Shown here in pieces: positions 51,029 through 63,881 of a stretch of 64,000 bases of DNA (the first letter of the stretch is position 1; each line of letters starts with the position of its first letter). The position numbers and the translations under genes are program-made. The notes below the pieces were generated by a model. That model searched no databases and was not told the DNA's origin. It saw nothing but the letters and a program-made list of their open reading frames with translations. The stretch is from Brachycybe producta (taxonomy: Eukaryota; Arthropoda; Diplopoda; Playtdesmida; Andrognathidae), in NCBI GenBank assembly GCA_036925085.1, contig JAUPFP010000006.1, forward strand, positions 7,879,325 to 7,943,324, in the 5' to 3' direction.

Positions 51029-51122
51029 ACAGGCATTTAGATAACCAACCAATTAGAAGTTGCCTGTCGTCATAAAAAAGGGCGGAGCCAACTTCTGTTT
51101 GTCCCGATTCCTAATTGCCTGT
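51029..51122. mobile_element. MITE family A, internally deleted copy upstream of DECR1
   Basis: It has a full right arm (CCAATTAGAAGTTGCC to CTAATTGCCTGT) but only the first eleven bases of the left end (ACAGGCATTTA). It lies between ANKRD27 and DECR1, about 500 bp before the DECR1 start. Confidence 0.65.
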
Positions 51123-51239
51123 TAACTTGTGTTATTATTGCCATAAAGTAATCTTGTGTAGCCTTGTAAGTTTAATCTTTTTCTGTGTTGTCGTTGTTCC
51201 CGTGCATCGTTGGACGTCAAACGTAAAGTAATTAATAAC

Positions 51240-51281
51240 ATGACCAGCTATATGCATTGTCCTATATTAAGACGGCGCTAT
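51240..51281 (+). CDS. Candidate first exon of DECR1 encoding a presequence
   Basis: The 14-codon reading MTSYMHCPILRRRY is followed by GTAAAA, a possible donor. The acceptor GTAG at 51608-51611 leaves AAA directly before the ATG at 51615. Joining in phase 0 keeps the DECR1 frame and adds an arginine-rich, acid-free N-terminus of the kind used for mitochondrial import. This is inference: the donor is not strong, and the acceptor could equally end a leader intron. Confidence 0.35.
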
Positions 51282-51304
51282 GTAAAAACCAATGAAACTT
51301 TGAC

Positions 51305-51572
51305 ATTGTCCTACCAAAAGTAGGACAATTGTACTAATGAGTAAAGCGAAAATATTATCCTCTTTTCAACAATAAAAGTTATAAAACTGTTTAGAAAATA
51401 AATTCTAGAAGATCTCTGAAGTGATCATTAGCCTCTAAACAATCTTTATAATTGCAAAAGGAAATTTTTTGCCGCTTTACAATATTGAGACGATTAATCG
51501 TCCTACCAAAAGTAGGACTGACTGTCTTATGATCCATTGCGAATTCATTGTCCTGCCAAAGAATAGGACAAT
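51305..51572. promoter_or_regulatory. Three near-identical small hairpins upstream of DECR1
   Basis: Inverted repeats with core TCCTACCAAAAGTAGGA occur at 51305-51329 and 51500-51518, and a variant (TCCTGCCAAAGAATAGGA) at 51547-51572. A half-site (ATTGTCCTA) lies near 51257. Spacing is about 195 and 47 bp. They lie within 310 bp of the DECR1 ATG. They could be binding sites in a promoter or first intron, or relics of a short repeat. Confidence 0.45.
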
Positions 51573-51611
51573 TAGAATGATTTTTTTTTTAAATGATTTT
51601 GTTTAATGTAG

Positions 51612-53559
<1,948 letters not shown>

Positions 53560-53595
53560 AACAAATTATTTTATAAACATTTTGTAAATTGTAAC

Positions 53596-53601
53596 AATAA
53601 A
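53596..53601 (+). terminator. DECR1 polyadenylation signal
   Basis: AATAAA lies 37 bp after the TGA stop of DECR1, in an AT-rich tail. It is followed by more AT-rich sequence with T-rich stretches. Confidence 0.6.
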
Positions 53602-54496
53602 ATTTATTAGTAAAATGATTATTGCGTCTTCTTACCGAAAAAAAAAAACCCTGGATGAAAATACAACTCGAATTTAAAAATTTACTGTTTGATTTTACAA
53701 CTATAAATGAAAAAAATTCACCTTCAGATAATGAAATTTTGAAGAAAAATAGATCAAATCTGACAAATTCTATTCATCATTAAAAATATTCACACGCACG
53801 CGCATGCTTCAAAATTTAATCTTAAAAATGCTAAAAACTAGAATTCCGGATGTCTTGTTTGCTCTCGTTAACAAAATATTTACTTCTGGTACATTATTGG
53901 CAAAACAAAAAGAAAATATCGAAACCTAAAGTTTGAATAGTTTTTGTTGTTCTATAACTTTAATGTAACAACAACTTTTACATAAATTTCATATTTACAT
54001 CTAAAACATACGATATTTCTATGCAAAATACATTTTCATATATAGTAGTACTGTATGGGGGAACAGAAATGCTTTTTCAAAATCTATAAACATGAATTAT
54101 TTAGAATTTCGTAAAACAATCGATTTTCCAATATACTAAAAATAGGCACAAATTCTAACTAGCTTTAATAATAAAAAAAAATTGTACGAGCATACATGTA
54201 TAATATATGCCTTCTTAGCAACCCCCGACTTGAAATTTAAGAGAAATTTAACCTTAATTTTATCTGTATAAAAATAAGAAAAGAAAAAAGGTATAAATTT
54301 ACGAATGTGACGCTTGCTTTTTTTATAATTTCAACATAATTTCAATTTTAACTATACAAAGCGTATCAACAAATTCAAGCAATTGGTTTTATGATAAAAA
54401 AAAACATTTCAAGCAACTTCGAAAACAAATTATGTATTTGACTTTAATGGTCGTATATACTTAATAATTTCTTATGAAGAGAGATGATTGCAAAAG
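53602..54496. other. Noncoding interval after DECR1
   Basis: Very AT-rich with no recognised element. The AATAAA at 53596 suggests the transcript ends near its left edge. Confidence 0.4.
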
Positions 54497-54971
54497 TTGG
54501 CCATAATCTTAATGACTGCTTAGTCAAAGCAAATGCTAAACTCAATCAACTTTTACAAGAAACATTCTATCAAAAGTTCATTAGGAATCATTTGAGGCGT
54601 GTTTTTTTTTCTGCCCTTGTGGTCAAAACCTTATAAATGGCCGTTCATGTAAAAATGGCCTTACTGTAGACATTAGATAAGCTTATCCATAATTGATATC
54701 CTACAATTCAAATGTCGATATGCATGATTTAATTATGAATATTTACTATTCATCACAATTACATTTTGCCATGATTGACCCAACATAGTAGTCACGAATA
54801 GTTTGGTAAAAAAAAAAAAAAGTACAGAAAAAATAAGCCTTAAAAATACGATCATTAATGCTAAACGCAACCACATTAATGCTAAGAATCATTTTATAAG
54901 TTGATGAGGTTAGCATTAGCTTTGACAATCTTGCAACTATCAATCATTAACATCACACGGCCATTAGTGTC
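54497..54971. mobile_element. TCAAAG-type inverted-repeat element downstream of DECR1
   Basis: Left GGCCATAATCTTAATGACTG and GTCAAAGCAAATGCTAAACT are mirrored at the right by TTAGCATTAGCTTTGAC and CATTAACATCACACGGCC. The interior is AT-rich and noncoding. Confidence 0.6.
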
Positions 54972-55359
54972 AAAACATTACATCCAAATAATAAACGGAA
55001 ATTCTAAATCACAACATTTTTTTAATCTTTTTGATGAAACTAAATATTTTAATTTTTTTGTCCTCAAAAATGTTTCCTTAAACTTTGTACTGCTAGCAAT
55101 TTTGAAGATGGCTCATATAACAAAAATAAACAAAAAAAGAAGTCATCGGCACAAAGTTTTGTTTTCAACTTTTCTCGTTTAGATGCAGTTGAGCCTAAGC
55201 AACTCCTCTATATTCATACATAAGTGGCAAAATAAAGCTTAAACGTAAAATATTTAATAAAACATGTTTTTGCTTTTCGTGAACTTTGTCCTTACAAGCA
55301 AATGCTCTTTATTTATTTATTTGTTTAGAATATTTTTACTGCATTCAGTTACTAATTAA

Positions 55360-55365
55360 TGCCTT

Positions 55366-55399
<34 letters not shown>

Positions 55400-55706
55400 A
55401 CACACACACACACACACAGTTAAATGAATTTAAATTAAATGTGTTTACGTGAATTATACGGAATTCAGTTAAGGACATGAACACCAAATAAAAATTGACT
55501 TTATTATTTTAAATTGAAATATTAAATCAATATTTTGTCAATAGTTTCTATATTATATATTTAAGTATTAACTCAATATTTTCAGATTATTAAACTTAAT
55601 AAAATGAATTCGACATATTGTTTGTTTGCTCTTCACACAGGGTTCTCTGTAGAACACGTTTATTATTTAAATGCATTTAAATTATCAGGTGTGTGTGTAC
55701 TAGGTA
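55360..55706 (-). mobile_element. MITE family B, copy 5 (reverse), expanded by a CA tract
   Basis: It reads CCTTGTACACAC at the left and GTGTACTAGGTA at the right, the reverse of the other copies. The terminal ACACAC has grown into a (CA)n tract of about 45 bp (55370-55418). Confidence 0.75.
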
Positions 55707-55928
55707 TAAGCCTCCTTTCCCACTAAACCAAAACTCTGTAATTCTCAACGAGACAAAAAAAAAACGTAAAAAAACAGATTCTATAATTTAAAAGATTCTT
55801 TGATGTACCGTCATCCACCCGATCTTTGTTGAACACAAGAGAACTAAAATTTGCTCGCTCGCTAACCGGTACTCACCAAATAATTATTGGGTGAAAACAC
55901 CTACTCGCTTTTTTTGGTGAATACCCTC

Positions 55929-58195
55929 CACTCTAAATTATTGAATTTGTTCTCGAGCATTTGCTACAATTCGTGTGAACCATCTCGTAATTAGACAATT
56001 TTACTAATATTAACATAGAATAATTACAACAACAAAAAACGGGATGTGCGGCAGACCACACTAGAATAAATGTAAAAAACAAGAAAATTCAAGCGTAATA
56101 TACTCATATAATACATATAATAAATTCATAAATGTTCTTATTATAACTATCTTTGTAATCACATTCGATCATTCGATCTTTGAAATCAGGAATGATTCGA
56201 AAATTCCATGATTTTTTAAAAAGCACTTCTTGATCTTTACTGAGAAACTAAAATTCCGAACTCGGAAAACAATAAATCACTAAATTACAACGTCGTTTTC
56301 AAACTGTTACCATCATTTTTAATTATTAAAATATTCTGACTACCCTTTTGACGTATTTTTCCCTTCAATTTTATTTTTGCTCTTTGCTTTCTTTGTAATT
56401 AATAAATGCAGAAAAAAACTGGAGGAACGCTTTTTTTCTAAAACAAATTTTTGAATGAAATTAATAACTCATTTAAAACTAGAAAAGTTGAACGAAGATG
56501 CAAACAACATAACTTTCATGTCAATTACCTTTTAAGAAAAAGTGAACTTCTTACAGCAGTTTTAAAAATGCTATTTCCGTTAGGTAATGATTCATGAACA
56601 ATAAAAAAAAGTATAATTTCAAAGATATCGTAAACTTTAACCATAAGAATGCGTTTTTTAATCAGAGAAACGAGTTAGAGGCTACATGCCAAACTAACTA
56701 TCTTCAGATAACAATTTTAGCCTAACTAGTTTTTTTTAAATATATGCATTTAACTTTTTGCCTTAATCCTAGAAATTATGTCTGTACCCACAGTAATGCT
56801 GCAGTTTATAATTGGAATTTCAAGCCGCACAAGGCGGACAGGCCTTATCGGCCTTAGTTTGAGGGCCGGATTATTTCTGATTATAGGTCCAATTTCATAA
56901 TGAAACGAAATAACGGTTTATCAAGAGTGATGAATTTGTGGCAGAGGAACCATTCTTAGTCCAAAAGGAGCATAGAAATGCATTGTCAAAATAAACATTT
57001 ATTCCCCGTGATACCAATCCGCACCCATCTGAATATAATAAGAGTTCAATTGCAGCATCAGTATACGTGCTTTTGTTTAATAGTACCCTTAAGAATACCC
57101 CCAAATCATAACATTATCTACGCACAGTATGCTGTGCGAGTCTGTTCGCACGAAAAATATCTCCTAATTTCTTATTGTGGTCACACCTACCCAGGAATAC
57201 AGCTTTACACAATGTACTAACAGCCGGATGGAAGTAGTAGTGACACTATTGCTGGCATTCCAGTATCATGAGCATCCATCCAAGAGGAATGTGGGTAAAA
57301 CTGCTGCAACTGATATTAGGTTCTGGTTGTATGGTCTGCATTCCACAGCTAGCACTTTCAAATTGCACGGGCCACGAGATAAGCTATGTAGTTGTATCTA
57401 ATACTATTTGCAACATAAATGGCTTCTGTTTCGAAAATCATGATAGACCCTATAGGGTTGAAACGATTGCGGCATTGCCGGTTATGTACAAGTGTGAGAT
57501 ACGAGCATGGGCTGTCTTAGAACGGGCATGTACCAGGTATCCTAGTATCTTTAGCCATAGTCGGGTACGGTAATCTTTGGACTTGATCGTTATCTAACAA
57601 CATCCTCACATACATATCATATGATTTTCTATTAGTTTTCGTTGTACATGCAGTATATCATGGAACTAGACCTCTGGAATAGCTTCAACTAACTGTTACT
57701 TGGTGACTGTTGCTGGGAAAAATTTTGTTTTAATCTTTTCCTTCATAAAGCAGTAGTGATTCGTGGCGTGATAGCATAACTGGCAGGGTCAATGCTTCTT
57801 TTTGTTTTCAATTTTTCATGCTTTATTTAAAGCTGGTGGAGTTTCTACATGCCTGCCAGCTGTCATCCTCTCCGAGTTCTATTCAAATTCTAAACAGAAC
57901 ACAAAGAGGTGACAAGAGATGATGACTACAAACGCAACATTACTCTTATAATTAAAAATAAAATACTGAAATTCATTCATAAGTTTCCTTTTAGAAAAAA
58001 AAAGTCCTCATTGTTTTTCTGCATCGCGTCGAAAAAGAAAAATCTAAAATCTCAAGAACAAAAAAACATTTAGGGAGTCGAGATTTAACGAACGAGCACG
58101 GACATAAGGCCAAATCAAACAAACGAATGCAGTGTGTAAGTCTAGATAACCACTAACGAACATCACACAAAGGAACGATCCGTCGCCTATAGGTA
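55929..58195. other. Interval between the convergent DECR1 and NDRG genes
   Basis: AT-rich until 56820, then a less AT-rich island to about 57600 with the orphan ORF, GCCGCACAAGGCGGAC and GGCCTTATCGGCC near its left edge, and the short ORFs on both strands. Confidence 0.35.
57268..57573 (+). CDS. Orphan ORF, cysteine-containing with a signal-like N-terminus
   Basis: A 101-codon ORF in a less AT-rich island (about 56820-57600). Residues 9-30 are hydrophobic (WVKLLQLILG, then MVCIPQLALS), followed by a possible N-glycosylation site (NCTG), six further cysteines and a basic end. No family is recognised and no spliced continuation was found. It could be a secreted-domain exon, a fragment of a degraded element including an endogenous-virus envelope, or chance. 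Base composition differs from the flanks. Confidence 0.2.
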   Translation: MSIHPRGMWVKLLQLILGSGCMVCIPQLALSNCTGHEISYVVVSNTICNINGFCFENHDRPYRVETIAALPVMYKCEIRAWAVLERACTRYPSIFSHSRVR

Positions 58196-58609
58196 CAGGG
58201 TCCGGCAAGGAGGTATGTAATGTTTTAAAATACTGTCACACATATTTTTCAACGAAATGCAAATTTTATTTATTTAATAAACAGCTGAGATATTGCCATT
58301 ACATGATACATAGTGAAAAATGAGAAAAAGTAATCAGGTGCGAAAAATGATGTCAGTTAGGTGGTGTCCGTTTTTGTCTAGGTCACCAGACCTGACACCT
58401 TGTGACTACTTTTTATGGGGTTACCTAAAATCACAAGTGTACCTAACTGACGTCATTTTTCGCACCTGATTACTTTAATTTTCTCATTTTTCACTATGTA
58501 TCATGTAATGGCAATATCTCAGCTGTTTATTAAATAAAATTTGCAATTCGTTAAAAAATATATGTGTGACAGTATTTTAAAACATTCCATACCCCCTTGC
58601 CGGACCCTG
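58196..58609. mobile_element. Mariner-like foldback element with trapped transposase end
   Basis: The arms exceed 150 bp, from CAGGGTCCGGCAAGG to TGAGAAAAAGTAATCAGGTG, and are mirrored at the right; TA flanks both ends (58194-58195, 58610-58611). The loop encodes RSPDLTPCDYFLWGYLKSQV on the plus strand (58381-58440), the SPDLxPCDxFLW block holding the third acidic residue of mariner-type transposases. The rest of the transposase is missing, so the element is non-autonomous. Confidence 0.85.
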
Positions 58610-59387
58610 TACTTTCAAAAAAAATTTGTCTGTTTTCATCGCGTTCGTATAGTGCATTCATGAAAGTTTAAACCATTCAGTTTGTTCATATTGTGTTTAT
58701 TTGTCTTACTTTCTGTAAGTTACTGTTTGCTCGCGTCTGCTCGTTCGTTAAACGTGAATCCGGGCTTTAGCTAGAAGCGAAAAAAAAACACAACAACAAC
58801 ATTGAAATCAGTTTTCTTTGTTTCAATGATGATTATTATCACTAGTACAAAATTCTGCCGCGTCTAGAAAAAAATCTCTTGAATAAAATTCTATCACCAT
58901 AGTGGACCTTTTTTTTTCTCACCTGTTAAGGTTACGAACACACTAAAAGTTCTTGATTAAATATATTCTGATGTTGGTACTATTTGGTGAGCAAACATAT
59001 ACAAAATACATTACGACACAACATAAACAGAAAATTAATTATTTAGAGAACAGCAATTATAAACACCAGGTTCGAAAAGAGAGACAGAGAAGACAAAAAT
59101 AAGAGTCGCTCGACCAAACTACGTAAAAATAAAACGACTAAAGTAAAGCCAACGTTTAAGGTTGGTTGAAAAAAAAAAAGAACTCATAGTAAATCACTGG
59201 AACATAAACGCTTATATATGCAAAACAAACAATACAAAAAGTTGTGAGAACGAGAAAATGATATCGAATCATAACACATCAATACAAATTAATTAAACAC
59301 TCATTTTCTCGATTTGTTTTACGAGAAAAGACAAATATAAAGAAGGAAAAAAAAAGATATAAACAAAGAAAGACAGCGAGAAAGAGA

Positions 59388-59402
59388 AAGAGAGAGAGAG
59401 TG
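59388..59402. repeat. (GA)n tract close to the NDRG stop codon
   Basis: A short GA run in the presumed 3' untranslated region on the minus strand, in purine-rich surroundings (59340-59420). Confidence 0.6.
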
Positions 59403-59423
59403 AGAGAAATAAGAAAGGAGAAC

Positions 59424-62400
59424 TTAACAGACGGCATGTTCTGTTATGGGATTTTCGGTGATACGAACCCCTTGCCTCATTGCGTTTGCTAAGTAGTCTT
59501 CATCGATGGACTGAGACCGAGACTGGCTGAGCTTCACTCTGGACAAAGAAGGAACTGTGTGGCAAAAAAAAAAAGAAATATGAATTCCATTGCAACCACG
59601 GTGACTTTTGAACTTAAAAGTAACTTTGAGGGTTGTTGACTAAGTTTTTCTCGGCGGCAGCAACAACAGTAATGAATTCAAAGTTTGTTATTAACTTAAC
59701 AATAAGGCCATGACGGTTCCAATCCCTATGACATGAATGCCATACTTGCAATAATAATATTATTCAATTCAACTCAGTACACCTCCTGCAATTGGAAGAT
59801 AATTATATAGCCTAGTAACAGTTGGGAAAAAATGACCAAAAATACGCATCACTTCTAGCCATTAACTGTTTTAAACTCTTTGAATGCCCGCGTCTTCCCT
59901 TACGAGGATTTATATTTAATAAGTCATTAAGTAGAGGGCAATATTATCATCTGCCAGTAAACGTCTGAAAAGGGCAAGGCTTTGGTCATTTCTTCGGCCT
60001 GCTAAAGATTCCCATTTTAGTTCCTGAAGTTCCGAAAGTAATTTAGCCATTTTTGATTTGACTAGTAGTTTAAACTGCTTGTAGTTTAATCTACTGCCTA
60101 TTTCAGCAACTCGTTAAATCATAAAACGTTTTCTGTTTCAATTGGCAATAAAAAAAAATTACATTGTTATAAAAATGTTTAGCATTATCAATTCTAAATT
60201 ATACTAGTTTATAACAAACTTTGAATACTTTTCTTATGTTGCTCCTTTAATAAGTGTTACGTCAATTACGTAAATCATCGTCCAATATGCATAGATTAGT
60301 TTTACTCGTAAACCACCTTTATATCATTCAGTATAAAAGTTACTTCGATATTTCTTTGCAAAAGTTATAAGAACTACAAAATGGAAGTTCCGTTAAATTT
60401 CAACTGTGAGTAATAAAAGTAAAGTAAAAGAAAACATGTCTCATGAAGTGAGTAACTACAAAAAACTCAAATCAAAATCAATCTAATCATAAAGTAATGC
60501 ACATCAATCAGTCAGTCACCAATGCAATTTGCCAGATTCACTCTTGACAAATTGCACTGCGTTCATTAACAGAGGCACTGAACCTCCAAATAGAAAGTAC
60601 TAAGATATAGAAAAAAGATAATGACAAGAAAAGACAAAAAATCGAAATAAATAACCAAACAGAAACCCGATTAAGATTAAATCACGATTGCAATCAGTAA
60701 ATGCAAGCAAGCAAAACAACCAAACCAAAACAATCTGAGGAAAAGAGGAGGAGAAGAAGAAGAAGAAAAAAAAAAGTTGTGAATTCAGCCAGCCACTTAC
60801 CTTCAACCGTCGACACTCTCCTCCGGTTATGGACAGCTTGGAAAAGTCAATGCATGCGATTAAGTTGATGACGCACAGCTAAAAACACACATCATAAGAG
60901 CTAAAAATACACATGCCTTATTATAAGCTTTCGCCTAAGTTGAAAATAATTGCTATGCTAATTTGCAAGTAGTCTTTCTGTTAGTATCTTAAGTTAATAA
61001 CCTCAAGAGAATACAACATGACCCGCATTCCTACAGCCTAGTCATGTTCGAACGTCGTTTGAAATCGCGATCAGATTGGTATGATCGTTTAACGACATAG
61101 CAACACGCCGCAAATGAAAACGTCAGCAAATGACAGCAATCGATGATGTTCAGGTGCAAGTTGCAACAGACGTTATATAGGTTTTGCAAGAAAAGAAAAT
61201 ATTAATTATGACGTATGTAGGTTGTGTTACTTTTGTAGGTTGCTGCTTTTCCTCTTTCATCAATTACTATGCCGTCGGCAGCAGTAATGATGGACGCAAT
61301 CGGATAAAGAGGCTGTCTGCGATTGGTGAATTTGAATTTTCACGTCACTTCTTAATATTTTCTTTTCTTGCAAGAACTATAGTAAATGTTTGGGGGGTTT
61401 TTTTTGCCACAAGCGACTTGATTTGACATTGCACCATTATTAAACATTATCAGAAAGCAAAACAACTTCCCATAATGCTTCACACTGTTTCGTGGAATGT
61501 ACTATTCTTTCCTACTCTTATTTGCACGGACAAACAAGTCAGCGAAAATACTCTTGCTGCTTTATCTGACGTTCTTTGTTTCCTGTTACATAGAAAATTC
61601 AAAACTGAAAACAAAATTCTGTTGCATCCTGTTTGTGTCGGGCCTTACGAGTATGTTTTCCATCTATCGCAATCGGTTCACTGCATCCGTCGCGCTCGAG
61701 GGCTAAATCAATTCCTTATGTATCACTTCTTCTAAATAAACCTTAGTTAGAAAGCTAATGCCGCAAAACATAACATATTCTGTGTAGCTTGTTTTTCTTT
61801 TACGTTCGTTTGTCAGGAGTAGATTTTTTTTTCTTATTGCACAGCAGTTACGAGAAAAGCATTTGCAAAGCAGTAAATTTTTCACAGCTTCAATAGCCTA
61901 CATAGATTGACCTGGGTTAACATACATGTTTCTAGCAGTGTTTGTAATTTTTTTTTGGAAAACTTAAATACGTCAGAAACTAGAATAGTTGGTGATATTG
62001 ATTGATAAAAGTAAAATTATGAAAGACAAACAACAACCCTGCCTCAACCGGAATTCGAACACGTGACCCCCAGCACCACAATGACAAGCCTATAGTTCTA
62101 TAAAATGTTTATTTTTTAAGATATTGCCATAAAGAAACTTTTAGCATAATCTTCTATCATTCTAGTTTTTAAAACAATTTAAATTTTATCGTAATCTTGT
62201 TCCCGAAAAAAGTTTGCTTGGCGTTTTTGCATCTAAAACATCAATAAAGCCACCTTAATGGAACTGTCTAACATGTAAATAATACTAGCATACAGTATAG
62301 GTAGAAGAGTTCAGAAAATTAGCTAAGTGGGAGACTGCTATAACCTTCATGTACAGTCCTTGAAATCCCCTTATTGCCAGTCTTTTTCGCAGGTCTGCAA

Positions 62401-63881
62401 TTTGCGACGAACCTGATAATTGTCTAGTCCCACGTAAGATAGCGTACTTTTCTAAATAGCAATTCACGTTTCCAAGAAGAAAAAAGCAAGTCTCACGACT
62501 TCGATAAGTACGCCACTTCGCAACGAGTTTAAAAAACTTTCTTGCAACACAAGACTTAAAATTTTGATTCCAGGTTAATAATGGCTTCCATTATTGCATT
62601 CATCGCTAACATAGCGAACAGCCCTATGTTATATCTTATCCTAAATTGTCCCTCAAAGCAATGACATGCAAATAATTACATAACTAACGATAAGAAAATG
62701 TCAAAAGTTAAAACCTACCATAGCCTTGTCCCTGAAGAAAAAGGCGCAAAGCTTCACTAACTTTGGCCGGTTGTTCCTCCAAAACGTGACCGCAATCTTG
62801 AAGCTAAAAATTAATTATTCACTTTAATCAGTTGATCAAAAAAAAAAAAGAAAACATGAATGACCATTAAAACCAAAACGTTTACGGAAAAAAAAAATGA
62901 AAAAATGTGCAAATTCTTTTTTAGAAATTGTACAGTTTATGCAAATAGAAAATGTAAGCAAATAAAATGCGTTTTATGCAAATAAAAATGTGTATTATAA
63001 TAAAAAAGCACAATTACCATATAAAGGTGCACCCACACTATGCCGATCGGTTTTAAATCGGCATTGCGGCTCGGCATTGTGGAATATGGGAGGAAACGTC
63101 AGTCGGCATTGCCGACAGGCCGATCAGCCCGCTGAATCGAAACCAAGGATGCCGAGCCGAACTGCGTAGTGGGGACGTATTCCTGCTGTGCGGCTTTGTG
63201 CGAGAACGTCTTTGCTCGTACATTCTCACACTCACTGCCCACCCAGTAGTGTGCACGTCGAGGTCGTTTAAACAAAGCCAATCGGCTTTGACAAGCGGCT
63301 ATGCCGATTTAAGTTGGTCGGAATAGTGTGCATGCACTTTAAGAAATCTTTCCTTAAATTCCTTTTCTGGCAAGTGTGTGTTTTTCAAGCAAATTTTCAA
63401 AGAATATGCAATTTATGCATTGACTGCAAACTGTTGGCCTTAATGATCATTGAATTGACATCAACTTGCCTTCATCCAGTTCGAATTGGTTGGATCCAAA
63501 CGTCCGTTCATGGTGACGGTGTCGTCGACGTGAGGTGAATTGTTGCCAGTGACCATCATAACAGGACATCTAATTAACAAATTGATTATAAGTCAAAGAA
63601 GAAAAAAAAGGCAACGCAAAATCAATGAACGAGTAACTCACTTAATCATTCGTGCTGCTTTCTTCTTCATCGGATCGAGTTCTCGAATAATTGCAAGATC
63701 CGTACGCCTAACGAGAAAGCAAATCACAATTGCGTGATCAAAATATGACCTGGACATTATGAAATTATTGTACTCACTTGACATAAGAATCAATGAACAG
63801 ACCGAGATTGTAGGCGTTCACATTCTTCTCAAAGTACTGCTTGTAAACATGGACTAAGTCGTGATTACGTTCCTCTGATGC
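59424..63881 (-). CDS. NDRG-family protein, C-terminal half (5' end beyond the window)
   Basis: The NDRG (N-myc downstream-regulated, Drosophila MESK2) family has an alpha/beta-hydrolase fold without catalytic activity and is linked to stress response, differentiation and trafficking. Minus-strand exons: 63881-63778, 63707-63642, 63569-63470, 62803-62719, 59554-59424, with an optional cassette at 60836-60801. Frame is kept throughout. Recognisable stretches are HDLVHVYKQYFEKN, NAYNLGLFIDSYVKRTDLAI, KCPVMMVTGNNSPHVDDTV, RLDPTNSNWMKLQDCG, EQPAKVSEALRLFLQGQGY and a Ser/Arg-rich tail SLSRVKLSQSRSQSIDED. It ends ITENPITEHAVC. Upstream exons holding the N-terminal half must lie beyond 64000. The intron at 63469-62804 has a GC donor (AAG|GCAAGT). 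The last intron is 3.16 kb and holds repeats and the cassette exon. Which NDRG paralogue this represents cannot be told. Confidence 0.92.
60801..60836 (-). CDS. 36-nt in-frame cassette exon of the NDRG-family gene
   Basis: The donor is strong (GAAG|GTAAGT) and the acceptor is TTTTCCAAG. Phases match both neighbours exactly: it completes the codon left after GQGY and leaves one base for the last exon. Inclusion inserts AVHNRRRVSTVE before VPSLSRVKL. The insert adds a basic RRRVS sequence, a possible basophilic-kinase site next to the Ser/Arg-rich tail. A second acceptor 36 bp upstream would instead lead to an early stop. Confidence 0.65.
61181..61377. mobile_element. Foldback MITE in the NDRG last intron
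   Basis: The arms GTTTTGCAAGAAAAGAAAAT and their inverse (ATTTTCTTTTCTTGCAAGAAC) are flanked by TATAG on both sides (61176-61180 and 61378-61382), a likely 5-bp target duplication. The 80-codon ORF across it is not called. Confidence 0.7.
62038..62102 (-). ncRNA. tRNA-like (SINE-head) sequence
   Basis: On the minus strand, GTGTTCGAATTCC resembles a B box, preceded by a weak A-box-like TAGGCTTGTCATTGTGG. No proper cloverleaf was drawn. Probably a tRNA-derived relic. Confidence 0.3.
63022..63342. mobile_element. Inverted-repeat element between NDRG exons
   Basis: Left ATAAAGGTGCACCCACACTA and right, inverted, TTAAAGTGCATGCACACTAT. The interior is unusually G+C-rich with repeated CGGCATTGC, CCGATCGG and GCCGAGCC. 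It sits in the GC-AG intron of the NDRG-family gene. Confidence 0.7.

Noticed and set aside
60837-60869. Longer form of the NDRG cassette exon from the acceptor near 60870
   Set aside because: In the required frame it reaches a stop after about ten codons, whereas the 36-nt form keeps the frame. Kept only as a possible truncating isoform.
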